From NCBI GenBank assembly GCA_002938205.1, contig PTKZ01000001.1, positions 124,001-188,000 on the forward strand: 64,000 nucleotides of DNA. The letters run 5' to 3'. Positions 16,587-24,795 of the stretch are shown one piece after another. The position numbers and the translations under genes were made by a program. The first letter of the stretch is position 1. The number at the start of each line of letters is the position of its first letter. This DNA comes from Alphaproteobacteria bacterium MarineAlpha5_Bin5. Lineage in GTDB: Bacteria > Pseudomonadota > Alphaproteobacteria > HIMB59 > GCA-002718135. Under the pieces are notes generated by a model. That model had not been told where the DNA came from, made no database searches, and was given only the letters and a program-made list of their open reading frames with translations.

Positions 16587-17962
16587 ATTGTATATGTTGG
16601 TATCTTTAATTTTTTTCCTAAATTTTTAATATCTTCTATTATATCACCATAAGTAAAGGCTAGATGATGCTCTAAACCACTTAAAATAATATTTTTAATT
16701 TTTTTATATGTATTTTTTCCCAAACTTATTACACCTGATGTTCCAGAAAAAGAGTTTTTTCTCCTAAGCACCGTTCCTTTCATTAAAAAAAATTTTAATT
16801 TATTTTCTGATTTTGAAACACGAAATATTGTAATTTCTCCAGATTTAAATGCAAAATTATGAAGTAAAGGTTTTCTTCTATTTGAGTGAACTGTTGCACT
16901 AGAAGTATTTTTTTCAGCCATACTTATAGGGGCAAGACCGCAGTGCCAAAAAACCGTGGTATTATCTTTCTCATCTACATCGACAATATCTACTAGCAAG
17001 GAAGGTTTATTATTTAATTGATTTAATATGTTACAACTTAAACTACCAAGAACATCACTTTCACACGCACAACTTATTTTCTTTTCATTCATCATAGCCA
17101 TTGGTCCACATGAAGCACATCCATATTCTGTAAACATTTCAGGCCAACAACGTACAGCAAAAGCATCAATATTTTCTTTTTGTTGAATTTGTTCAAGTCC
17201 ATGGAACAAAGATATACTTTTATTTACTTCTTTTTGATTTAACTGATTTAAGTTTTGTAGATTATTATTAATACTTCTCTTAGTGATATTAATAGTCTTT
17301 GTTTCAACTTTACTTGAAATATCAAATAATTTTGGCAAATTTAGCTTTGTTATTTTTGCATCAAATATTTTTTTCAATTCTTTAGTATTGAAATCACAGG
17401 TATCAAATCCCTCAGGTCTTTCACCAATTAGACCTAAATTTGGTTTTTTAAATACAATTAAATTTTTATTAAATTTTTTTGAAATTAGAGTACTTTTCAA
17501 ATAATTTTTTTTTGTAAAATGATTTTTATTTTTTACAAATTTTAATATTTCCTTAGAAAAAGACTTTTCATCATTTGAGTAAATTACAAAATTGGAATAA
17601 AATTTATTTTTAATTAAAGAATGCAATCCTAAATTAACACCACAAAGCGAATTTAGTCTTAATCGTCCCCCAGTTCTCTTTTCCTTAAATGATATAAATA
17701 AAATTGGTTTTTTAAATTTTTTAACAAACGAAGAAATAAATTTTGCATCTGTAAAAGTAGATTGTATAACTATAAATTTTGTACATTTACTATTTTCAAA
17801 AAATTTTAGTGCTTCTTTTCCAATTTTGTCATTAACAATTAAATCATCAAAAAATTTAATGCCTCTATTTAATTTATTTATAATATTTATTGTTTTCTTT
17901 AATTTTTTCTTAGCATACTCAATATCAAAAGTTTCTCTTGCTAAGCCTAAGCACCCAATCAT
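16583..17962 (-). CDS. L-fucose/L-arabinose isomerase-like ketol-isomerase
   Basis: A 459-residue protein of the FucI/AraA-like sugar isomerase group, which converts an aldose to a ketose with a divalent metal. Likely metal ligands are E275 (VRCWPEMF), E301 (CACESDVLG) and H432/H433 (LEHHLAF). A Cys-rich patch, YGCASCGPMAMM, lies between the first two. Some sulfoglycolysis clusters use isomerases annotated as FucI/AraA-like for sulfoquinovose; the YihV-like kinase 2 kb away makes that role attractive. Residues 110-260 are Lys/Asn-rich and poorly conserved in appearance. Its ATG overlaps the stop of a short upstream ORF (TAATG), indicating coupling. Confidence 0.75.
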   Translation of the reverse strand: MIGCLGLARETFDIEYAKKKLKKTINIINKLNRGIKFFDDLIVNDKIGKEALKFFENSKCTKFIVIQSTFTDAKFISSFVKKFKKPILFISFKEKRTGGRLRLNSLCGVNLGLHSLIKNKFYSNFVIYSNDEKSFSKEILKFVKNKNHFTKKNYLKSTLISKKFNKNLIVFKKPNLGLIGERPEGFDTCDFNTKELKKIFDAKITKLNLPKLFDISSKVETKTINITKRSINNNLQNLNQLNQKEVNKSISLFHGLEQIQQKENIDAFAVRCWPEMFTEYGCASCGPMAMMNEKKISCACESDVLGSLSCNILNQLNNKPSLLVDIVDVDEKDNTTVFWHCGLAPISMAEKNTSSATVHSNRRKPLLHNFAFKSGEITIFRVSKSENKLKFFLMKGTVLRRKNSFSGTSGVISLGKNTYKKIKNIILSGLEHHLAFTYGDIIEDIKNLGKKLKIPTYTI

Positions 17963-18165
17963 TAAAAACCTTTATACGTATTATTAAATATTATAGATTT
18001 TTTTTGAATTAAATTTTTTTTTATAATATTAAAAATAGAAGGTATTTGATTAATAGCTAACATCTCTAAGTGATTGTTTTTGTTGAATAGTTTAATTAAA
18101 TGTAAGTATTTGCTTTTTCTATAAGATTCCATAATAATTATAAAATTTATTAATTTTTTATGCAT
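17962..18165 (-). pseudogene. 67-codon ORF resembling the N-terminus of a LacD/YihT-type class I aldolase
   Basis: A short ORF immediately upstream of, and overlapping, the FucI-like gene. Its middle part, KNNHLEMLAINQIPSIF (residues about 29-45), resembles the N-terminal strand of LacD/YihT-type aldolases, where the pattern is roughly MLAxDQRxx. The usual Asp and Arg are Asn and Ile here. Real aldolases of this family are about 290-330 residues, so at best this is a remnant or an N-terminal leader. No continuation is visible, since the isomerase gene begins at its stop. It may also be a chance ORF or a translational-coupling leader. The assignment rests on one short motif. Confidence 0.35.
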
Positions 18166-18224
18166 TTTTAATCCTTGTATAACGTTTTAGGATATGTTTT
18201 AAAGTTAAAAAAATTGGAGGAAAA

Positions 18225-19499
18225 ATGATTAAATATTTTTTTAAAGCCTTTTCAATTGCTTTAATTTCAATCTCATTGACATTAATTTCTGCAGTTTCTT
18301 TCGCTGCTACTGATGTAAGAATCATGTGGTATGGAGATGGAGATAAGGAAAATGTGCCAATGCAAGCACAAATAGATGCATTTAATGCAGCTAATCCAGA
18401 TATTAACGTAATATTAGATATTGTACCTTATGATGCAATTATGAATACTTTACCTATTCAATTAGCAGCTGGAGAAGGTCCTGATATTGCTCGTGTAACA
18501 GATCTTGGTGGTTTAAATAAATATTATGCTGATATTACCGCTCATGTTGCTGATCCTAGTTACTACGAAAAAAGTTTTGGGCCATTTTTAAATTGGTATC
18601 GTAAATCTGGTGATACAACTTCAATACATGGTTTCCATTCTACAATGACAGTAACGGGTCCATATGTGAATAAAACATTATTCGAACAAGCTGGCGTTGA
18701 TCTTTTAGGTCCTGGTGCTACTTGGGAAGAATGGGCAGCAGTAGCTAATGAAGTTGCTGGTAAAGTAGGGGCTCCTATTCCAATGGCTTGGGATAGATCC
18801 GGTCACCGTGTTTCTGGCCCAGCAATTTCAATGGGCGCTAAATATTTTGATTCTAATGGAGATCCAAAGCTAGTTGATGATGGTTTAAAATCAATGACTC
18901 AAATGCTTTATGACTGGCATCAAGATGGCACTATGTCAAAAGATCTTTGGGGTTCAGTTTCTGGAACAAAATATCATGCTCCAAATGATTGGTGGAATGC
19001 TGCAGAAGTAGTATTTATGATGAGTGGTTCTTGGCAAATTGGAAGATTTGCTAATGAAGTAGGCGATGATTTTGACTGGTGGGCAGTTCCGGCTCCTTGT
19101 GGCCCAGCTGCTTGTACAGGAATGCCAGGTGGGAACGCATTACTAGCATTTACTGCTAATGATGCTGTAGGTAAAGTAATGGATTATTTATCTAGTAAAG
19201 AAAAACTAAGTGAATTTATAGGTCAAGTTCTTGCTATTCCTGGCCACTTAGACTTGCAAGTTGATTATCAAACTGATGATCCTAATGCGAAACATGCACT
19301 AAACACTTTTGCAGGTGCTGTTCCGACTATTGATCAAGTTGCTTTTGATCTTCAAGCACACGTTGATAACCGTATTATGTTTAATGCGATTATATCAAGA
19401 TTAGGGCAAGCAATTGTTGGAGAAATGACAATGGAAGAAGCTTGGACTCGTATGGATGAAGATGTTGAAAAACAACTTAAAGAGAAATACGGCGGATAA
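18225..19499 (+). CDS. Sugar ABC transporter substrate-binding protein (MalE/UgpB family)
   Basis: A 424-residue extracellular solute-binding protein of the carbohydrate type. A Sec signal peptide covers about residues 1-27, ending SAVSFA. The mature protein begins VRIMWYGDGDKENVPMQ and contains AAGEGPDIARVTDLGGL near 85, typical of disaccharide/alpha-glucoside binders, plus an NALLAF segment near 302. A GGAGG ribosome site lies just before the ATG. It is transcribed divergently from the isomerase/oxidoreductase operon across a 59-bp gap. A hairpin follows, then two permeases, a dehydrogenase and the ATPase. Possible cargo: a uronate-containing or sulfo-glycoside; this is inferred from neighbours only. 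Confidence 0.92.
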   Translation: MIKYFFKAFSIALISISLTLISAVSFAATDVRIMWYGDGDKENVPMQAQIDAFNAANPDINVILDIVPYDAIMNTLPIQLAAGEGPDIARVTDLGGLNKYYADITAHVADPSYYEKSFGPFLNWYRKSGDTTSIHGFHSTMTVTGPYVNKTLFEQAGVDLLGPGATWEEWAAVANEVAGKVGAPIPMAWDRSGHRVSGPAISMGAKYFDSNGDPKLVDDGLKSMTQMLYDWHQDGTMSKDLWGSVSGTKYHAPNDWWNAAEVVFMMSGSWQIGRFANEVGDDFDWWAVPAPCGPAACTGMPGGNALLAFTANDAVGKVMDYLSSKEKLSEFIGQVLAIPGHLDLQVDYQTDDPNAKHALNTFAGAVPTIDQVAFDLQAHVDNRIMFNAIISRLGQAIVGEMTMEEAWTRMDEDVEKQLKEKYGG

Positions 19500-19523
19500 T
19501 TATATCCAAATTTATAAAAACAT

Positions 19524-19552
19524 AAAGCTGCTCAAAATGAGCAGCTTTTTCT
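19524..19552 (+). terminator. Intrinsic terminator/attenuator after the sugar-binding-protein gene
   Basis: An 11-bp perfect stem, AAAGCTGCTCA (19524-19534) with TGAGCAGCTTT (19538-19548), has a 3-nt AAA loop and ends in a T run. It lies 25 nt after the binding-protein stop and 12 nt before the first permease gene. Confidence 0.87.
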
Positions 19553-19564
19553 TGAAATACTTTA

Positions 19565-20596
19565 ATGAAAAATACTAGAAATCAAATCAAATCTTTTTTC
19601 ATTAGAATTTTAAATATCCCTTTTGCTTTTTTCATGCATGCAATTGATCTAATAATGTGGCCAATTCAAAAAATTATAGGAGTAAGAAATATGCCCTATA
19701 TTTTTTTGCTTCCAAACTTAATTTTTTTTGGATTATTTGTCATCATTCCACTTGGGGCAAATATTTTCTTTTCACTTTCATCGGGAGATGAACTATTATT
19801 TGCTGAAAGAGAGCTTCCTACTACAAAACAATATGATGAGTTGCTTACCTGTGATAACTATTTAAATCCAAATACATGTACAGAAGATTTTTTTTGGAGA
19901 GGTGTTTACAACACTATATTTTTTGTTTTTTTTCAAGTTGGTTTAATGATTTTCTTTTCTGTTTTAACAGCAGTAATCTTAAATAAAAATATTATTGGTA
20001 GGGGGTTTTTTAGATCAGTATTCTTTTTTCCTGTTTTATTATCTCCTGTTGTTGTTGGTTTAATATGGCAATGGATACTTCTTAAAAATGGAGCCTTTAA
20101 TGCAGTTATAGAATCTTATGGAGGTAATAAAGTATCATTTTTAACTGATCCTTCTTGGGCTATGGCATCAGTAATTTTTGTTTCAATTTGGGCGCATATG
20201 GGTTTCTATACTTTAATTGTTCTTGCAGGCCTTCAGGCAATACCTCCAAATTTATACGAGGCAGCTGAAATGGATGGAACTAGTAGAGAGAGAATTTTTT
20301 TTAGAATTACCTTGCCTCTGCTTATGCCTAATTTGCTCGTAGTGTTTATTCTCGCCTCAATTAAAGGTGTACAAACATTTGATGAAATTTACGTATTAAC
20401 CGGTGGTGGTCCTGGAACATCTACATCGCTAATTGTTCAGTATATATTTACTACAGGATTTGCTTCATCTGGATCAGTTCAAAATTTTGGTCTTGCAGCG
20501 GCAGCATCAATGATACTTGGGGTAGTGCTTTTAATTTTAACTCTCATGCAACTGTATTTTAGTAGAAATAAAGAAAGTAAACATCAAGAAATTTAA
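19565..20596 (+). CDS. Sugar ABC transporter permease, MalF/UgpA-like
   Basis: A 343-residue inner-membrane permease. About 40 residues precede the first helix (MPYIFLLPNLIFFGLFVIIP). A periplasmic loop with two Cys (LLTCDNYLNPNTCTEDF) follows. The coupling loop is YEAAEMDGTSRERIFFRITL near residue 229, and the TGGGPGTST motif near 278 is typical of carbohydrate permeases. It starts 12 nt after the attenuator hairpin and is followed after 1 nt by its partner permease. Confidence 0.93.
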   Translation: MKNTRNQIKSFFIRILNIPFAFFMHAIDLIMWPIQKIIGVRNMPYIFLLPNLIFFGLFVIIPLGANIFFSLSSGDELLFAERELPTTKQYDELLTCDNYLNPNTCTEDFFWRGVYNTIFFVFFQVGLMIFFSVLTAVILNKNIIGRGFFRSVFFFPVLLSPVVVGLIWQWILLKNGAFNAVIESYGGNKVSFLTDPSWAMASVIFVSIWAHMGFYTLIVLAGLQAIPPNLYEAAEMDGTSRERIFFRITLPLLMPNLLVVFILASIKGVQTFDEIYVLTGGGPGTSTSLIVQYIFTTGFASSGSVQNFGLAAAASMILGVVLLILTLMQLYFSRNKESKHQEI

Positions 20597-20597
20597 T

Positions 20598-21662
20598 ATG
20601 TCAGATACAAAATCAACTTTAATAGAAATTGCTACTAAAAAAAGATATAAAAATAAATATCATTGGACTGATTATTTCTCCTATTTTTATTTATTTTTAG
20701 GTGTGTTATTAATGTTTGGTCCTGTTGTGTGGTTAGGATTATCTTCACTTAAGACACAGGCTGGCATTCAAGAATATCCTCCAACAATACTTCCACTTTC
20801 ACAAATTCAAGTTCAAGTTGATGGATATGATAAACCTTTACCAATTTTTAATGTTACACAGGAAGATGGATCAGTAAAACAGCTAGCTCAAATAAAGAGA
20901 ATTGGAATTAAAGCCAAAATGGTTGATCCTCTAAATCCAGAAGAAACAATCAAGGTTCCTATAGATAAAAGAGAAAAAATTAGAGAATTTAAAATTCAAT
21001 GGGAGAATTATGTTGATCCTTTAAGAAAATATAATTTTCTTCTTTATTTTAAAAATTCAACTTTCATCACTGTTATTGCAACAATTATAACTTTAATAAT
21101 TAATTCAATGGCAGCCTATGCTCTTTCTATTTATGAATTTAGAGGTAAAAACTTTGCTCTTGTTTTTGTTATTGGAACTTTGCTTATACCTTTAACAATA
21201 ATATTGGTACCAGTGTTTTATGTTATTGCAAATTTTGGAATGATAAACTCATTATGGGGTGTAATATTACCTGGGGCCGCAACACCAACAGGAGTTTTTT
21301 TATTACGTCAGTATATGCTTACATTACCTAGAGAACTTATAGAGGCAGCAAGAATGGATCATGCTAGTGAATGGGCAATCTATTGGCGAGTTGTTTTACC
21401 ATTATCTATTCCAGCGATTGCTGTTTTAGCAATTTTCTCAATAATGTGGCGATGGAATGATTTCTTATGGCCTTTGATTGTTTTATCAAAAAGTGAAGTT
21501 TACACACTGCAGATTGGTTTGAATGCATTTCACGGTGAACTTACCAGTCAATGGAATTATGTTTTATCTATGACTATGGTAACGCTTTTACCAATTGCAA
21601 TAATTTTTGCTTATTTACAAAAATTTATAACAACGGGAATAGCAAGTACAGGTATGAAATAA
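20598..21662 (+). CDS. Sugar ABC transporter permease, MalG/UgpE-like, with periplasmic insertion
   Basis: A 354-residue permease partner. Helix 1 is near residues 27-48. An insertion of about 80 mostly hydrophilic residues (about 65-145) then sits in the first periplasmic loop, which in most MalG proteins is short. Alpha-glucoside permeases of the AglG/ThuG sort have a similar insert as I recall. The coupling loop is IEAARMDHASEWAIYWRVVL near residue 249. Its stop overlaps the start of the next gene by 1 nt. Confidence 0.92.
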   Translation: MSDTKSTLIEIATKKRYKNKYHWTDYFSYFYLFLGVLLMFGPVVWLGLSSLKTQAGIQEYPPTILPLSQIQVQVDGYDKPLPIFNVTQEDGSVKQLAQIKRIGIKAKMVDPLNPEETIKVPIDKREKIREFKIQWENYVDPLRKYNFLLYFKNSTFITVIATIITLIINSMAAYALSIYEFRGKNFALVFVIGTLLIPLTIILVPVFYVIANFGMINSLWGVILPGAATPTGVFLLRQYMLTLPRELIEAARMDHASEWAIYWRVVLPLSIPAIAVLAIFSIMWRWNDFLWPLIVLSKSEVYTLQIGLNAFHGELTSQWNYVLSMTMVTLLPIAIIFAYLQKFITTGIASTGMK

Positions 21663-22675
21663 TGTCAATAAAACCACTGATTCTTTTTGATCCATTTCCA
21701 AGAAATGAAGAAATGGTTTTTACTGAAGATGTAAAATCTGAATTAAATAAAATTTCAAGATTAGTTTATCACTTTGGGAGTAGAGCACCAGAGGCCCTAA
21801 TTGAAAAGAATTTAGAGGATATTGAAATTTTAGTTGGACAAACTGCCATGCCAAAAGAACGTTTAGATAAATCTAAGAAAATCAAGGCTATTATTAACGT
21901 AAAAGCTAATTGGGAACCAAATATTGATTATCATGAAGCTCACAAGAGAGGAATATATGTTTTGTCAGCTGCTCCCGCAATGGCCCCAGCAGTAGCTGAA
22001 GCTTGCCTTGGTTATGCAATTTCTTTGTCTAGAGATGTATTAGGAGTTTATAAAAAATTTTTAAAATCAGAAGAGCAATACGGAATTAAACAAAATAAAT
22101 ATGCTTACACATTATTTAATTCCAAAGTAGGTTTTATTGGTTTTGGAAATTTAGCAAAAAGTTTACTTACCCTTTTGGAGCCATTTCATTGCAATGTTTC
22201 AGTTTATGATCCATGGCTATCTGAAGACTATTTGTTAAAACAAAATGTACAACCTACTTCTCTGGAAAGTGTGTTATCTAATAATGAATTTATTTTTATT
22301 TTAGCTGGAGTTACAACTGAAAATGAAGGATTTATAAATAGAGATAAACTTAATCTTATTAAAAAAAATAGTTCAGTCATTTTAGTTAGTAGAGCAGAAG
22401 TGGTTGACTTTGATGCTTTTATAGAATTAGCAGAAAATGAACATTTTAGAGCAGCTATTGATGTTTTTCCAGTTGAACCTGTTCCAAAGAATTCTAATTT
22501 TAGAAAAAAATCAAAAATTTTATTTACATCTCATGTTGCAGGGGCTCTACATTATTCATATAAAAATATTAGAGAAATGATGATGAGTGATATCAAAAAT
22601 ATTTTAAAAGGAATGCCTCCATTAAATTTACAAAGAGCTGATCCGGATAAAGCTATAATGAGAAGGGATAGATAA
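21662..22675 (+). CDS. D-isomer 2-hydroxyacid dehydrogenase-family protein
   Basis: A 337-residue NAD-binding hydroxyacid dehydrogenase. I chose the ATG at 21662, which overlaps the permease stop (TAATG) and begins MSIKPLILFDPFPRNEE; a longer frame reaching back to 21551 runs inside the permease gene. The NAD loop is GFIGFGNLAKS near 157. The active-site Arg, Glu and His are in VSRAEVVD, PVEPVPK and TSHVAG. It lies inside the transporter operon, between permease and ATPase, so its substrate is probably the imported compound or a product of it, such as a hexonate or keto-acid. Precise function unknown. Confidence 0.85.
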   Translation: MSIKPLILFDPFPRNEEMVFTEDVKSELNKISRLVYHFGSRAPEALIEKNLEDIEILVGQTAMPKERLDKSKKIKAIINVKANWEPNIDYHEAHKRGIYVLSAAPAMAPAVAEACLGYAISLSRDVLGVYKKFLKSEEQYGIKQNKYAYTLFNSKVGFIGFGNLAKSLLTLLEPFHCNVSVYDPWLSEDYLLKQNVQPTSLESVLSNNEFIFILAGVTTENEGFINRDKLNLIKKNSSVILVSRAEVVDFDAFIELAENEHFRAAIDVFPVEPVPKNSNFRKKSKILFTSHVAGALHYSYKNIREMMMSDIKNILKGMPPLNLQRADPDKAIMRRDR

Positions 22676-23752
22676 ATGACTGAAATAATTCTTAAGGATA
22701 TTTTTAAAAGTTATGATCAAACAGAAGTTATTCACGGTGTAAATCTAAAGGTAGAAAGTGGTAAATTTTTAGTTCTTGTAGGTCCCTCAGGTTGTGGAAA
22801 ATCAACATTACTAAGAATTATTGCAGGATTGGAGAGAATTACATCTGGTGAAATATTAATTGATGGAAATGAAGTGAGCAATATTCCTGCTTCTGAAAGA
22901 GGATTAGCAATGGTTTTTCAATCATATGCTTTATACCCTCATATGTCTGTTTTTAAAAATATGGCATTTGCTCTAGAAAATTTAAAAATGGATAAAAAAA
23001 TAATTGAAGAAAAAGTAAATAGTGCTGCAAAACTTTTACAGATAGAAGATTATCTTCAAAGAAAACCTAAGGCACTCTCAGGTGGTCAACGTCAAAGAGT
23101 TGCAATCGGTAGAGCGATAGTTAGAGATCCAAAAGCTTTTTTATTTGATGAACCTTTATCTAATCTTGATGCTGAACTTCGTGTTACAATGAGAAAAGAA
23201 CTTTCATCTTTGCATGAAAAAATTGGCGGTACTATGATTTATGTTACTCATGATCAAGTAGAAGCTATGACACTTGCCGATCAAATTGTTGTATTAAATA
23301 ATGGTTATGTAGCGCAAGCAGGAGCACCACTTAATTTGTATAATAATCCAAGCGATATTTTTGTAGCCGGTTTTATAGGTTCACCAAAAATGAATTTTAT
23401 AAAGATTACTGCTGATGAAAATGCTGGATCATTTAATTTATGTTCGGACTCATTTAATTTAAAATCTGGTCATAAAAATTTAAAGCATAACTCTATTTAC
23501 ACACTTGGTATAAGACCCGAACATATTGAAGTTACCAATAAGGAAGATTCTGATTTAATTGTAAATGTTGATTTTTCAGAGCAACTTGGAAGTGAGACAT
23601 ATTTTTATTGTAATAGCAAAGATATCAATCAACTCATTGTTCATCATACAGGTCAGTATAAAATTAACAAAGGAGATGAACTATATTTACGATTTAAAAG
23701 AGATTCATTACACCTTTTTAGTGAAGATGGAATGTCAGTAACTAATAATTAA
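22676..23752 (+). CDS. Sugar ABC transporter ATP-binding protein (MalK/UgpC-like)
   Basis: A 358-residue carbohydrate-type ATPase. Walker A is GPSGCGKST near residues 36-44, the signature LSGGQRQRVAIGRAI near 133, and Walker B FLFDEPLSNLDAELR near 156. A TOBE domain occupies the C-terminal third (GIRPEHIEV near 280). The start codon abuts the previous stop (TAAATG). It energises the permeases encoded at 19565 and 20598. Confidence 0.94.
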   Translation: MTEIILKDIFKSYDQTEVIHGVNLKVESGKFLVLVGPSGCGKSTLLRIIAGLERITSGEILIDGNEVSNIPASERGLAMVFQSYALYPHMSVFKNMAFALENLKMDKKIIEEKVNSAAKLLQIEDYLQRKPKALSGGQRQRVAIGRAIVRDPKAFLFDEPLSNLDAELRVTMRKELSSLHEKIGGTMIYVTHDQVEAMTLADQIVVLNNGYVAQAGAPLNLYNNPSDIFVAGFIGSPKMNFIKITADENAGSFNLCSDSFNLKSGHKNLKHNSIYTLGIRPEHIEVTNKEDSDLIVNVDFSEQLGSETYFYCNSKDINQLIVHHTGQYKINKGDELYLRFKRDSLHLFSEDGMSVTNN

Positions 23753-23757
23753 AATTT

Positions 23758-24786
23758 ATGAATTCAAAAAAAATAGGTGTGGCAGTAATTGGAACTGGTA
23801 TGGCAGCTAAACCACATGCTTTAGCATTAAATGATATCAAAGAAAAAATAGATGTAATTGGAGTTTTTTCTCGCAATAAAAATAATAGAGAAAAATTTGC
23901 AAAAAATTATAATTTTGAAACTTTTCCAGATATTGAATCAATTCAGAATAATACTGAAGTTGATATGGCAATACTTATAACACCGCCAAACCAAAGATTA
24001 GAACTTGTAAATAAATTAAGTAGTGCAGGAAAACATATTTTAATGGAAAAACCTATTGAAAGAACATCAGAAAATGCAGAAAAAATAGTTTCTATTTGTG
24101 AAAAAAATAATGTTAATTTAGGAATAGTTTTCCAACATAGATACAGAAAATCATCTATTAAATTAAAATCATTGATTGAAGAAAATAAGTTTGGTCCAAT
24201 TTATTCAGCTCAAATTAATATCCCTTGGTGGAGAGAGCAGTCTTATTATAATGAACAAGGAAGAGGGACATATGAAAGAGATGGAGGAGGCGTCCTTATT
24301 AGCCAAGCAATACACACACTAGATCTGATTTTAAATCTTTTGGGTGATGTTAAAGAAGTCCAAGTAATGACAGAAACTACTAAGTTCCATACAATGGAGT
24401 CAGAAAACTTTGTAACAGGTGGTTTAAAATTTAAGACAGGTGTTATTGCTTCACTGTATGCAACTACATCTGCATTTCCAGGTGCTCCTGAGTCGATAGT
24501 TCTGCACTGTGAGAAGGTAACAGTAAAATTAGAGGCAGGAATTCTAAATATAAATTGGAGAAATGGTAAAGTTGAACAATTTGGTGAAGAGTCTGGAACT
24601 GGAGGAAGTGCTGACCCAATGGCTTTTCCTTTTGATTGGCATAAAGATTTGATTATTGATTTTGCAAATTCTATTTTATCTCAAAAAACATTTAGAGTTT
24701 CAGGAAAAGAGGCGTTAAAAGTTCATTATTTGATTGATGCAATCATGCAATCATCAAAACAAAGCAAACTTATATCTATGGAATAA
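23758..24786 (+). CDS. Gfo/Idh/MocA-family oxidoreductase
   Basis: A 342-residue NAD(P)-dependent oxidoreductase with Rossmann motif VIGTGMAAKPHALAL at the start, MEKPIERT near 95 and the conserved GGGVLISQAIHTLDLIL near 178, whose His is the expected catalytic residue. It follows the transporter ATPase by 5 nt in the same operon and precedes a second, more divergent family member. The target is likely a sugar or glycoside brought in by the transporter. Confidence 0.9.
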   Translation: MNSKKIGVAVIGTGMAAKPHALALNDIKEKIDVIGVFSRNKNNREKFAKNYNFETFPDIESIQNNTEVDMAILITPPNQRLELVNKLSSAGKHILMEKPIERTSENAEKIVSICEKNNVNLGIVFQHRYRKSSIKLKSLIEENKFGPIYSAQINIPWWREQSYYNEQGRGTYERDGGGVLISQAIHTLDLILNLLGDVKEVQVMTETTKFHTMESENFVTGGLKFKTGVIASLYATTSAFPGAPESIVLHCEKVTVKLEAGILNINWRNGKVEQFGEESGTGGSADPMAFPFDWHKDLIIDFANSILSQKTFRVSGKEALKVHYLIDAIMQSSKQSKLISME

Positions 24787-24795
24787 ATAATAATC

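Noticed and set aside
18181-18186. AACGTT palindrome between the divergent sugar operons as a LacI-type operator
   Set aside because: The symmetry does not extend beyond six bases, no copy was seen at related genes, and no LacI protein is in the window.
21551-21661. Longer N-terminus for the hydroxyacid dehydrogenase
   Set aside because: The extra 37 codons lie inside the permease gene and are Cys/Asn-rich with no family similarity; the ATG at 21662 overlaps the permease stop and gives the expected start.
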